In this document: positions 26,622 through 34,276 of the stretch, piece after piece
How positions within the stretch are numbered: the stretch's first letter is position 1
Layout: each line of letters opens with the position of its first letter
Origin: Rhodocyclaceae bacterium
GTDB lineage: Bacteria; Pseudomonadota; Gammaproteobacteria; Burkholderiales; Rhodocyclaceae
Assembly (NCBI GenBank): GCA_020445745.1
Contig: JAGRGB010000125.1
Coordinates: 27,867-91,866, forward strand
DNA length: 64,000 nucleotides
Direction of reading: 5' to 3'
Made by a program: the position numbers and the translations under genes
The notes under the pieces: model-generated
The model's input: the letters and a program-made list of their open reading frames with translations, nothing else
Told to the model about the DNA's origin: nothing
Databases searched by the model: none

Positions 26622-27569
26622 CTACTGGAGCAGGCCGGCTTCGCGGTAGTAGCGTTCGGCGCCCGGATGAAGTGGAACAGGAAGTCCGTGGGCGGCCTTG
26701 TCCGGCACGATACCCTTGGCCGCCGAGTGGGCTGCGACGAGGGCGTCGAGGTTGGTGAAGATGGCCTTGGTCATTTCGTACACCGCGGCTTCCTCCACCC
26801 CTTCGTGGGTCACCAGGATGTTGCGTATCGAAGCGGTGGCCACGTCGGCCTCCTGGCCGGTGTAGGTGCCGGCGGGTAGCACGCCGGCCTGGTAGGCGGA
26901 ATCGCCGATCGCCGTGACGACATCGCCGGGAATCGGCACGACGACGATGTCGATCGCGGTTGCCAGATCGCGGATCGAGGCGACGCCGAGACCTGCCGAC
27001 TGCAGGGTGGCGTCGAGCTGGCGGTTCTTGATCAGTTCGACCGATTCGCCGAACGGCAGGTATTCGACCTTGCCGAGATCGCCGTAGCCGAGACCGGCGG
27101 CACTGAATACGGCTCGTGCGTTCAGCTCGGTGCCCGACTTCGGTGCGCCGACCGACACACGCTTGCCCTTCAGGTCTGCCAGGCTGTGGATGCCGGATTC
27201 CTTCGATGCGACGATCTGGACGAAATTGGGATAGATCGCGGCGATCGCGCGCAGCTTGTCCAGCGGCTTCTTGAAGCCGACCTCGGCGTTGCCTTGCCAG
27301 GCGTTGGAGACGGTGTCGCCGAGGGCGAAGGCGACCTCGCCGCGACCGGCCTGCAGCAGGTTGACGTTCTCGACGCTGGCCTTGGTGGATTGCACGCTGA
27401 CCTTGGCGTCGGGCATCGCCGCGCCGAACAGTTGCGACATCGCGACACCCATCGGGTAATAGACCCCGCTGGTGCCTCCGGTCAGTACGGTGATGAACTT
27501 CTGTTCGGCGATCGCCGGCAGCGCAGCCAGCAACGCTACGGCGACAAGCAGCTTCTTGATCTGCTTCAC
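26622..27569 (-). CDS. TAXI family TRAP transporter substrate-binding protein
   Basis: The 315-residue periplasmic protein has a signal peptide (KQIKKLLVAVALLAALPAIA, cleaved near residue 21), the TAXI signature LTGGTSGVYYPMG, and the later VGAPKSGTELNARAVF segment. TAXI proteins capture organic acids such as glutamate or 2-oxoglutarate for fused TRAP permeases. The GTG start at 27569 was chosen because GAGGAGA lies seven bases upstream; the longer open frame has no protein character before it. It heads a set with the permease, DctB and DctD homologs, so it is probably induced by its own substrate. Confidence 0.92.
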   Translation of the reverse strand: MKQIKKLLVAVALLAALPAIAEQKFITVLTGGTSGVYYPMGVAMSQLFGAAMPDAKVSVQSTKASVENVNLLQAGRGEVAFALGDTVSNAWQGNAEVGFKKPLDKLRAIAAIYPNFVQIVASKESGIHSLADLKGKRVSVGAPKSGTELNARAVFSAAGLGYGDLGKVEYLPFGESVELIKNRQLDATLQSAGLGVASIRDLATAIDIVVVPIPGDVVTAIGDSAYQAGVLPAGTYTGQEADVATASIRNILVTHEGVEEAAVYEMTKAIFTNLDALVAAHSAAKGIVPDKAAHGLPVPLHPGAERYYREAGLLQ

Positions 27570-27927
27570 GGTTGTCTCCTCGGATTGTTGTGGCGAGGCG
27601 GCTTGTTGTGGCGAGGTGCGAGCCCGGTCAATCGCAGGAGGGGGGAGGGGGTTTGCGGAGTGGGTCCGGGCTCGTCCTCGGGATGGCTTGAGCAGCAATC
27701 GGACCAGGCTCGATGAATGCTGGAAACACGTTGTAAATCAATAATGTGAATAAGTTTCAGGAAATTCCATGGGGCGATGAATGGCGGCAATTCGCCGGTC
27801 TTTGGACCCGAATTGGCGGAATTGCGCCACCAGCCATGTCCGCCGATCGCGCCGACCTGGACCGTCGACCGGGCGCAGCGTAGAACAAGACAGGGGCATC
27901 GTCACGGACTGGAATCCGGGGGTGCAG

Positions 27928-28533
27928 ATGGATCGTCGCGACATCGTCGCCGTGGTCGGCAGCTACCGCGCCGGCGGCGTCACCGAGCGGCTGGTCGAGG
28001 CCACGCTGGCCGCGGCACGGGCCGAGGGCGCCGCAACCGAGGTCGTGCGCCTGCGCGATCTCGAGATGCGACACTGCGCCAATTGCCGGCTGTGCATGCA
28101 GCAGCCCGGCGAGGCGCGCGGCGAGTGTGTGATCGATGATGGCGTGCCGGCACTGTTGTCGCGCCTCGACCGGGCCGACGCCATGGTGCTCGCCGCGCCG
28201 GTCAATCTCGGCAATGTCACGGCGCTGACCCGAATCTTCATGGAACGCTGCGCGGGTGCGGCGTGGTGGCCATGGGGGACGCCGGCACCGCGCCTGCGCC
28301 GGCCCAGGCCCCGTCGCCCGGCGGTGCTGATCAGTGCCAGCGCGGCGCCGGCGTGGATGGCACGCTGGTTCGCCGGTGCGGCATCCGCCCTTGCCCAGCT
28401 GGCGACGATGCTCGGCTTCCGGCCCCTCGGCTTCGTCTGGCAGGGGCTGGTGAATCGCGATCCGATGCCGCTGTCGCCCGCGGTGCTGCGGCGCGCCGAA
28501 CGCCTCGGCCGCCGCATCGGCCGGGACGCCTGA
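27928..28533 (+). CDS. Flavodoxin-fold NAD(P)H-dependent FMN reductase family protein
   Basis: The 201-residue cytoplasmic protein has the flavodoxin-like beginning of the FMN reductase/iron-sulfur flavoprotein family (IVAVVGSYRAGGVTERLVE). A cysteine cluster, MRHCANCRLCMQ, near residues 48-59 is of the type found in iron-sulfur flavoproteins, and the FMN-binding loop LAAPVNLGNVTA is near 90. The C-terminal part is arginine- and proline-rich in the middle (about 118-130). Electron acceptor and partner are unknown. The ATG at 27928 follows a GGGGG stretch; the frame is open upstream to 27781 but that part is unlikely to be coding. Confidence 0.75.
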   Translation: MDRRDIVAVVGSYRAGGVTERLVEATLAAARAEGAATEVVRLRDLEMRHCANCRLCMQQPGEARGECVIDDGVPALLSRLDRADAMVLAAPVNLGNVTALTRIFMERCAGAAWWPWGTPAPRLRRPRPRRPAVLISASAAPAWMARWFAGAASALAQLATMLGFRPLGFVWQGLVNRDPMPLSPAVLRRAERLGRRIGRDA

Positions 28534-28569
28534 GCCGCCACTTCCGGTCCGGCTCACGGGTCGCCCCGC

Positions 28570-28575
28570 TACAAT
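28570..28575 (+). promoter_or_regulatory. -10 box TACAAT upstream of the DUF1840 gene
   Basis: TACAAT lies 41 bases before the ATG at 28617, in the CGCTACAATGCGG context common for vegetative promoters in this group. No clear -35 hexamer is visible. Confidence 0.4.
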
Positions 28576-28616
28576 GCGGCGATGGGTGGCCAAGCTCGAT
28601 CAAAGGAGGCGCAGCG

Positions 28617-28940
28617 ATGATAACGTTCAAGTCCCAGGCCAGCGGCGATGTCATGATGTTCGCGAAGAACGCCAAGGAACTCATGCGGATCATCGGCAAG
28701 GACCCCGAAGCCGCCCAAGGCGTGATCACCGTCGAGCAGCTGCCGGACGCGATCGCCCGGCTGCGGCGCGCGATCGACGACGACAAGACCAGTCGCGCCG
28801 AGCGCGACTCCGGCGAACCCGACGCGGTGGATCCGGCCACCGGGCAGGGCAGGATCTATCTGGCGCAGCGCGCGATCCCCTTCCTCGAACTGATGCAGTA
28901 CGCCCTCGAAGACGAAAAACCGGTGACCTGGGGGGTGTGA
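28617..28940 (+). CDS. DUF1840 family protein
   Basis: The 107-residue cytoplasmic protein matches the DUF1840 pattern known from betaproteobacteria: MITFKSQASGDVMMF at the start, the EAAQGVITVEQLPDAI segment near residue 34, and FLELMQYA near the end. No function is established for the family. The start has a very good AAAGGAGG site. It is followed after 18 bases by a two-component system, which it may share a transcript with. Confidence 0.88.
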   Translation: MITFKSQASGDVMMFAKNAKELMRIIGKDPEAAQGVITVEQLPDAIARLRRAIDDDKTSRAERDSGEPDAVDPATGQGRIYLAQRAIPFLELMQYALEDEKPVTWGV

Positions 28941-28958
28941 GCAGGAATCCGGCCGTCG

Positions 28959-29621
28959 ATGCGACTGCTGCTGGTCGAAGACGATCCGATGGTCGGTGCC
29001 GCGGTCCAGCGCGGGCTGCGCCTCGAGGGACATGCGGTGGACTGGGTCGAGGACGGTGTCTCGGCCGCCCTCGCGCTGCGGGATCATCCGTTCGAGCTGG
29101 TGCTGCTCGACCTCGGCCTGCCGCGCCGCGACGGGCTGGCGTTGCTGGGCGAGATCCGCGCCGCCGGCAACCCGGTGCCGGTGCTGATCCTGACCGCCCG
29201 CGATTCGGTCGCCGATCGGATCGCGGGCCTCGACGCCGGCGCCGACGACTATCTGGTCAAGCCCTTCGACCTCGATGAACTGGCGGCCCGCATTCGCGCC
29301 CTCGGACGGCGGCAGCGTGGCCAGGCCGAGCCGGTGGTCAGCCATGGCCCGCTGGCGCTCGACCCCGCGGCCCATGCCGTGACCCTCGACGACAGGCCGG
29401 TGAAGCTGTCCGCCCGGGAGTTCGCGCTGTTGCAGGCCTTGCTCGAACAACCCGGCCGGCCACTGTCGCGCGGCCAGCTCGAAGACCGCCTGTACGGCTG
29501 GGGCGAAGAGGTCGAGAGCAACGCCATCGAAGTCCATATCCACGGCCTCCGCCGCAAGCTCGGCGCCGGCTGGATCCTGAACCTGCGCGGTGTCGGCTGG
29601 TACGTGCCGGAAAAGCCGTGA
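28959..29621 (+). CDS. OmpR-family response regulator (QseB/PmrA-like)
   Basis: The 220-residue regulator has a receiver domain with acidic pair ED-D at residues 7-9, phospho-acceptor Asp51 (LLDLGLP) and the conserved lysine in LVKPFD near 101. A winged-helix DNA-binding domain follows, with LSAREFALLQALLEQPGR and the C-terminal hairpin LRGVGWYVPEKP. These features, plus the receptor-kinase overlap, match the QseB/PmrA/TctD branch of the OmpR family. Members of this branch bind direct repeats of CTTAAK-N5-YTTAAK. Such a site lies upstream of the protease gene at 32036, a likely target. The next gene overlaps it by four bases. Confidence 0.9.
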   Translation: MRLLLVEDDPMVGAAVQRGLRLEGHAVDWVEDGVSAALALRDHPFELVLLDLGLPRRDGLALLGEIRAAGNPVPVLILTARDSVADRIAGLDAGADDYLVKPFDLDELAARIRALGRRQRGQAEPVVSHGPLALDPAAHAVTLDDRPVKLSAREFALLQALLEQPGRPLSRGQLEDRLYGWGEEVESNAIEVHIHGLRRKLGAGWILNLRGVGWYVPEKP

Positions 29622-30979
29622 GGAGCCTGCGACGCGACCTGCTGGTCTACGTCCTCGGCTCGGTGGTGGCCGCGTTCCTGCTCGGCGGCGCCGCCACCTA
29701 CTACATGGCACGGGCCGAGGTGGACGAGGTGATGGACTATCACCTGCGCCAGTTCGCGCTGTCACTGCGCGACCAGCGCTTTGGCCAGCCGATCACCCCG
29801 CCCGCCGGGGTGCCCGAGGAGGCGCTCGACATCGTGATCCAGATCTGGGATCCCCGCGGCCTCAAGCTGTACCTGTCGAATCCCCACAGCGAGTTGCCGT
29901 CGACGGTGCAGCTCGGCTACTCCGATGCCCGCACCGACGAGGGGCGGTGGCGGATGTTCACGGTGGCGATGCGCGACCGCGTGGTCCAGGTGGCGCAGCC
30001 GATGCGGGTGCGCAGCCGGGTCGCCGCCTCCGCCGCGATTCGCACGCTGATGCCCTTGTTCCTGATGCTGCCGCTGCTCGGGGGGATGATCTGGTACATG
30101 GTCGGCCGCGGCCTGCGTCCCCTCGACCGGCTTGCCCGGGGGGTCGCGGCGCGGCGCCCGGACGCCCTGTCGCCACTGGCGGCCGGCGGTGTACCGGCCG
30201 AGGCACGGCCCCTGGTGGACGCCCTCAACGACCTGCTCGGCCGCCTCGAGCGGGCTCTGGCCACCCAGCGCGCCTTCGTCGCCGATGCCGCCCACGAGCT
30301 GCGCACGCCGCTGACCGCGCTCCAGCTCCAGCTCCAGCTCACCGAGCGCGCAGCCGACGACGCCGCCCGCGCCGAGGCCCTCGGCGAGCTGAGACGGGGT
30401 CTCCAGCGGGCCATCCACCTGGTCGGCCAGTTGTTGACGCTGGCCCGCCAGGAGCCCGACAGCGATGCCAGGCCGGTACCGAAGCGACTGGACCTGGCCG
30501 AGCTGGCGACGCTGGCGATCACCGACCATTCGGCGCTGGCGCTTGCCAAGGACATCGACCTCGGCGCCGCGTGCCGCGACCCGGGCGCATTCGTGCTCGG
30601 CGACGGCGCGGCCCTTCGCACGCTGATCGGCAGCCTGCTGGACAACGCCATCCGCTACACGCCGGCCGGTGGCCGGGTCGATCTCGGGGTGCGGCGCGAC
30701 GGGGACCGGGTGTGGCTCGAGGTTGCCGACAGCGGGCCGGGCATTCCGCCGGGCGAGCGCGAGCGGGTGTTCGACCGCTTCTATCGCCGCGCCGGCCAGA
30801 GCCAGCCCGGCAGCGGACTCGGGCTGTCGATCGTCAAGGCCATCGCCGAGCGCCACCGGGCCCGCGTCGAGCTGGCAGGAGCCGGCATCGGCGGTCTGCT
30901 GGTGCGGGTCGAGTTTGCGCCGGTCGGCGCCGGGGAGGGCGACCCCGGCGGCGGCGCGGCACGCCCGGACGGCGGCTGA
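29618..30979 (+). CDS. Sensor histidine kinase (QseC/PmrB-like)
   Basis: The 453-residue inner-membrane kinase has one helix at about 9-28, a periplasmic domain of roughly 110 residues, a second helix (about 140-160), HAMP and HisKA with phospho-accepting His226 (DAAHELRTPL), and a HATPase domain containing DNAIRYTP and DSGPGIPPGE, followed by GSGLGLSIVKAIAE. It partners the response regulator, whose stop overlaps its GTG start (GTGA at 29618-29621). The signal is unknown; relatives sense cationic peptides, metal ions, hormones or citrate. The last 20 residues are glycine-rich and probably disordered. Confidence 0.9.
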   Translation: MRSLRRDLLVYVLGSVVAAFLLGGAATYYMARAEVDEVMDYHLRQFALSLRDQRFGQPITPPAGVPEEALDIVIQIWDPRGLKLYLSNPHSELPSTVQLGYSDARTDEGRWRMFTVAMRDRVVQVAQPMRVRSRVAASAAIRTLMPLFLMLPLLGGMIWYMVGRGLRPLDRLARGVAARRPDALSPLAAGGVPAEARPLVDALNDLLGRLERALATQRAFVADAAHELRTPLTALQLQLQLTERAADDAARAEALGELRRGLQRAIHLVGQLLTLARQEPDSDARPVPKRLDLAELATLAITDHSALALAKDIDLGAACRDPGAFVLGDGAALRTLIGSLLDNAIRYTPAGGRVDLGVRRDGDRVWLEVADSGPGIPPGERERVFDRFYRRAGQSQPGSGLGLSIVKAIAERHRARVELAGAGIGGLLVRVEFAPVGAGEGDPGGGAARPDGG

Positions 30980-31082
30980 GCCTCAGCGGTGCTTGGCTGT
31001 CGCGGGGCCCGTCGAGCCAGCGGCCCTTGGCGAAGCCGCCCCGGTCCTGCGATGATCTGCCGTGCCAAGGAGGAGTCGGACC

Positions 31083-31502
31083 ATGCCTGCCCAAGCCTTC
31101 CATCTTGCGTTTCCGGTGCACGATCTGGCCGCTGCGCGACGCTTCTACGGCGAACTGCTGGGCTGCCCCGAAGGGCGCAGTGACGAACATTGGGTCGATT
31201 TCGATTTCTACGGCCACCAGATCGTCGCCCACCTGGTGGCGGGTGCGGCGGGCCATCGCGCGATCAATCCGGTCGATGGCGACGACGTCCCGGTGCCCCA
31301 CTTCGGCGTCGTGCTGACGATGGCGCAGTTCGACGATCTCGCCGCCCGGCTGCGGGCCGCCGGCACCGAATTCGTGATCGAGCCGCACCTGCGCTTCAGG
31401 GCTCAGCCCGGCGAACAGGCGACGATGTTCCTGCTGGACCCGTCGGGCAATGCGCTGGAATTCAAGGCCTTCGCCGACATCGGACAGCTGTTTGCGAAAT
31501 AG
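31083..31502 (+). CDS. VOC family protein
   Basis: The 139-residue protein contains one glyoxalase/dioxygenase-like VOC unit ([22 protein letters not shown] at the start, [15 protein letters not shown] at the end). The final LEFK glutamate is a normal metal ligand position of the fold. It has a strong AAGGAGG ribosome binding site. Related sequences are often annotated as glyoxalase-like or bleomycin-resistance proteins, without a proven substrate. Confidence 0.88.
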   Translation: MPAQAFHLAFPVHDLAAARRFYGELLGCPEGRSDEHWVDFDFYGHQIVAHLVAGAAGHRAINPVDGDDVPVPHFGVVLTMAQFDDLAARLRAAGTEFVIEPHLRFRAQPGEQATMFLLDPSGNALEFKAFADIGQLFAK

Positions 31503-31605
31503 CGGACTGCGGCGCCTGCGGTGAGCTGATCTGCGGTGTGGACGAGTCCCCGCTACCCTACATCCTTCGGCTGCCGATCCGTTGGGCGGAAGGTCGAAGC
31601 CGCAC

Positions 31606-31626
31606 TTGCCGATGATCCTTCGGCAA
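31606..31626. repeat. Perfect 7-bp inverted repeat TTGCCGA/TCGGCAA
   Basis: The arms at 31606-31612 and 31620-31626 are separated by 7 bases and lie 34 bases before the heavy-metal-domain gene. It may be an operator or the terminator stem of the VOC gene; there is no T-run. Confidence 0.5.
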
Positions 31627-31659
31627 CGTGCTCTTGCAATTGCCAACAGGAGACTACCG

Positions 31660-31863
31660 ATGCCGACCACCGAATTCACGATTGCAGGCGTGCGCAACGA
31701 CGACGACCTGCGCAGCGTCAAGAACGCGATACAGGATCTGCCCTGCATCTCCCATTCGGAGGTGGACATCGCCACCGGCCGCGCCACCGTCGAGCACACC
31801 AGCATGCTCAGCGAGGGCGAGATCCGCGCCGCGGTCGAGGAAGCCGGCTTCGACACGCGCTGA
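31660..31863 (+). CDS. Small heavy-metal-associated-like domain protein lacking CxxC
   Basis: The 67-residue protein has the beta-alpha-beta-beta-alpha-beta layout of a heavy-metal-associated domain (TTEFTIAGVRNDDDLRSVKN, then SHSEVDIATGRATVEH and EIRAAVEEAGFDTR). In functional metallochaperones the loop after the first strand reads M-x-C-x-x-C, but here it is VRNDDDL, with only one cysteine in the protein (residue about 30). Metal binding in the usual way is therefore unlikely. It has an AGGAGA ribosome binding site. It lies between a VOC gene and the protease gene; its role is unknown. Confidence 0.8.
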   Translation: MPTTEFTIAGVRNDDDLRSVKNAIQDLPCISHSEVDIATGRATVEHTSMLSEGEIRAAVEEAGFDTR

Positions 31864-31946
31864 CGGCCGGGACGCGCTGGGCGAAGATCGTCGGCGCGGC
31901 CACCGTCGTGCCCCGGCAAGCTTCTGTTACAAGCGTCCGGGCGCCC

Positions 31947-31980
31947 CTTAAGTATCGTTTAAGTCCACTTCTCCGATAGT
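31947..31980 (+). promoter_or_regulatory. PmrA/QseB-type box and -10 of the Do-protease gene
   Basis: CTTAAG (31947-31952), TATCG (31953-31957) and TTTAAG (31958-31963) exactly match the YTTAAK-N5-YTTAAK direct repeat recognised by PmrA/QseB-type regulators. A GATAGT -10-like box at 31975-31980 lies 11 bases beyond, which is the expected spacing for this class of activator. The ATG of the protease is 56 bases further on. A regulator of this type is encoded 2.3 kb upstream at 28959. Confidence 0.6.
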
Positions 31981-32035
31981 CGATGCCACAGCGCGATGCC
32001 GCGCGAACAACGAGATCGACTAAAGGAGAACAGCC

Positions 32036-33481
32036 ATGAGATCCATTCGACTGCGCCGCAGCGCGACGGCGATCGCCATCGCGCTGGCCGTCGGTGGCAG
32101 CTTTCAGCTCGGCCGTAGCGTCGTCGGCGATGCCTACGCCGCGCCACCGAGCGTGGCGCCGGTCGCGACCAGCGTGGGCGCGCTGCCAGACTTTCGCACG
32201 ATCGCCGAGCGCCTCGGCCCGGCCGTCGTCAACATCGCCGTCGAGGGCACGGTGCGCACCGCTACCCGCTCGCGGATTCCGCAGGTGCCACCGGGCCTCG
32301 AGCTGCCCGATTTCTTCAAGCGCTTCGGGCCGCTGCAGCCGCCTGGTTCCGAACGCAACGTCCGGGGCCAGGGGTCCGGCTTCATCGTCAGCAGCGACGG
32401 CGTGATCCTGACCAACGCCCACGTCGTCGACAACGCCACCACGGTGACGGTGCGCCTGACCGACCGCCGCGAGTACCCCGCCCGGGTGGTCGGTATCGAC
32501 GGGCCGAGCGACGTGGCAGTGCTGCAGATCGACGCCGAAGACCTGCCGACGGTGCCGCTCGGCGACCCGGACAGCGTCCATGTCGGCGACTGGGTGCTGG
32601 CGATCGGCTCGCCGTTCGGCTTCGAGAACAGCGTCACCGCCGGCATCGTCTCGGCCAGGTCGCGTTCGCTGCCCGACGAGGGCTACGTGCCGTTCATCCA
32701 GACCGATGTCGCGATCAACCCCGGCAATTCCGGGGGGCCGCTGATCAACATGGCCGGCGAAGTGATCGGCATCAACTCGCAGATCTATTCGCGATCCGGC
32801 GGCTACCAGGGCCTGTCGTTCGCGATTCCGATCGATGTCGCGGCCGGCATCCGGGATCAGCTGCTGGCCGACGGACGGGTCACCCGCGGTCGGATGGGGG
32901 TCGGCATCCAGGATCTCAACCAGGCGCTGGCGGAGTCCTTCGGTCTCGAATCGGCCGGCGGGGCGCTGGTGACCCAGGTCGAGAAGGACAGCCCGGCCGA
33001 ACGGGCAGGGCTGCATTCGGGCGACGTCATCCTCGAGCTGGACGGTACCGCGGTCACCCGCTCGGCAGAACTGCCGCCCAAGGTCGCCGCGATGAAACCG
33101 GGCAGCGAAGCCGGTTTGACGGTGTGGCGCGACGGCAAGCGCATTCATCTCGCGGTCGAGATCGGGCGCATGGAAGGCCCGACCGTGGTCAGCACCAAGG
33201 CGGGCGAAGCCGATCAGGCACGTCTCGGCCTGGCCTTGCGGCCCCTCACCGACGACGAGCGGCGTCGCAGCGGCGTCGACGAAGGGTTGCTGGTGCTCGA
33301 GGTCGCCGGGCCGGCGTCGCGCGCCGGGATCCGGCCGGGGGACGTGGTGCTGGCGCTCAACGGCCGTGCGGTCGGTGACGTCGAGTCGTTGCGGAAGCTG
33401 CTCGACGGTGTCGGCAAGCACGTGGCGCTGCTGGTCCAGCGCGCCGATGCCCGGATCTTCGTACCGGTGGAAATCGGATGA
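32036..33481 (+). CDS. Do-like periplasmic serine protease (DegQ/MucD-like)
   Basis: The 481-residue protein has an N-terminal signal/anchor segment (about 8-32), a trypsin-like protease domain with the catalytic triad histidine in LTNAHVVDN, an aspartate in SDVAVLQID and the serine in NPGNSGGPL, and two C-terminal PDZ domains (about 270-365 and 385-475). Do-type proteases degrade or refold misfolded envelope proteins. The start has an AAAGGAGA site, and the promoter carries a PmrA-like box, suggesting induction during envelope stress. Downstream, two small secreted paralogs follow. MucD versus DegQ cannot be distinguished from sequence alone. Confidence 0.93.
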   Translation: MRSIRLRRSATAIAIALAVGGSFQLGRSVVGDAYAAPPSVAPVATSVGALPDFRTIAERLGPAVVNIAVEGTVRTATRSRIPQVPPGLELPDFFKRFGPLQPPGSERNVRGQGSGFIVSSDGVILTNAHVVDNATTVTVRLTDRREYPARVVGIDGPSDVAVLQIDAEDLPTVPLGDPDSVHVGDWVLAIGSPFGFENSVTAGIVSARSRSLPDEGYVPFIQTDVAINPGNSGGPLINMAGEVIGINSQIYSRSGGYQGLSFAIPIDVAAGIRDQLLADGRVTRGRMGVGIQDLNQALAESFGLESAGGALVTQVEKDSPAERAGLHSGDVILELDGTAVTRSAELPPKVAAMKPGSEAGLTVWRDGKRIHLAVEIGRMEGPTVVSTKAGEADQARLGLALRPLTDDERRRSGVDEGLLVLEVAGPASRAGIRPGDVVLALNGRAVGDVESLRKLLDGVGKHVALLVQRADARIFVPVEIG

Positions 33482-33531
33482 ACAGGCGACGGGCGGTCGA
33501 TGCCGTCCGTCCGCTCCCCCTGGAGGTGGAC

Positions 33532-33759
33532 GTGAAGCACATTTCGCAAGCAACGATCAGGCAGTTTCTGCAAGTGGCCGCGGTTGCATTGGCGCTCGGC
33601 AACGAGGTCGCCCGAGCCGACGGTGTTTCGGCCATGCCGACGGCATCGACGCCGCCGACTGGTGGAAATTCGTCACGCGCACTGGCGTCGGACATCGATT
33701 CCGAGAGAGAATTACAGATTCCCCGGAGTCAGCGGCAGGAATCCCGCGAAATCCGTTGA
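33532..33759 (+). CDS. Small exported-like protein, paralog of the next gene
   Basis: From the GTG at 33532, which has a GGAGG site six bases upstream, the product has 75 residues. Its first part, ISQATIRQFLQVAAVALALG, closely parallels the TVRQILRTAAFAIALP stretch of the gene at 33896 and looks like a signal peptide. The rest is polar, without a recognisable domain. The frame also runs back to an ATG at 33478 overlapping the protease stop (ATGA), a possible alternative start. It is likely a degraded or short form of a duplicated secreted protein. Confidence 0.45.
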   Translation: MKHISQATIRQFLQVAAVALALGNEVARADGVSAMPTASTPPTGGNSSRALASDIDSERELQIPRSQRQESREIR

Positions 33760-33760
33760 T

Positions 33761-33894
33761 GCGACCGGTGCCGGAGCCTTTCCAGAGCCCGAAGAAATTT
33801 TTCGTTGAACCCTTGTCTTATCGACAAGTCATCCCCAGATTGCGAGTTTAGATGCATGCCTGCCGCGACCGGCGGCGGCGCGACCGGAGCCTTT
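33761..33894 (+). repeat. Duplicated leader sequence around the small paralogs
   Basis: CCGGAGCCTTT occurs at 33771-33781 and again at 33884-33894, each after a GCGACCGG (33761-33768 and 33880-33887, overlapping the second 11-mer). The second copy directly precedes the start codon at 33896. This supports local duplication of the small secreted-protein genes, with the first copy now separated from any start codon. Confidence 0.5.
33812..33828. repeat. Perfect 6-bp inverted repeat CTTGTC/GACAAG
   Basis: The arms are separated by TTATC and lie in the gap between the two paralogous small genes, after a short run of T. It may be an operator or the stem of a terminator; no T-run follows on the + strand. 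Confidence 0.4.
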
Positions 33895-33895
33895 G

Positions 33896-34276
33896 ATGAA
33901 TCGCCAGACCGATACCACGGTGCGCCAGATCCTGCGCACCGCCGCCTTTGCCATCGCTCTTCCGACGGCTGCCAGCTCGGCGGCGGCCACCGCGGGCAGG
34001 CAGGAGGCCACCGACGCGACGCCGCTGTTTCCCTTGAAGCTGGCCCCCAAGATCGGCAGCACCGAGGAAGATGTTGCCGAGCCGATCAGCGTGCGGGTGC
34101 TGGATGCCGAGGGGCGCTGCGTACTCAATGCGCGCACCCACGGCAAATGTACGGTCGGCCCGCTGCCGGCCGGTGACTATCTGGTCCAGTTGCAGGCCGG
34201 TTCGTTTGCGGAGGAGCACGCCCTGCGCCTCGGCAGCGGTCGTCGAGGCCTGCTGCGCTATCACCTCGGGGCCTGA
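33896..34276 (+). CDS. Small secreted protein with a beta-sandwich-like domain
   Basis: The 126-residue product has a signal-like start (RQILRTAAFAIALPTAASSAAA, residues about 10-31) and a mature domain with alternating strands (ISVRVLDAEGRCVLNA, then CTVGPLPAGDYLVQLQAG), resembling carboxypeptidase-regulatory or collagen-binding-B-like beta-sandwiches. Two cysteines, near residues 80 and 89, could form a disulfide. The ATG at 33896 is preceded by a GGAG site eight bases upstream. It is convergent with and overlaps the FAH gene by 16 bases. The function is unknown; the location after the protease suggests an envelope role. Confidence 0.6.
   Translation: MNRQTDTTVRQILRTAAFAIALPTAASSAAATAGRQEATDATPLFPLKLAPKIGSTEEDVAEPISVRVLDAEGRCVLNARTHGKCTVGPLPAGDYLVQLQAGSFAEEHALRLGSGRRGLLRYHLGA

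Noticed and set aside
27570-27927. A sigma-54 (-24/-12) promoter upstream of the TAXI gene, expected for a DctD target
   Set aside because: Candidate GG...GC pairs have the wrong spacing (off by one to three bases); none fits TGGCAC-N5-TTGC.
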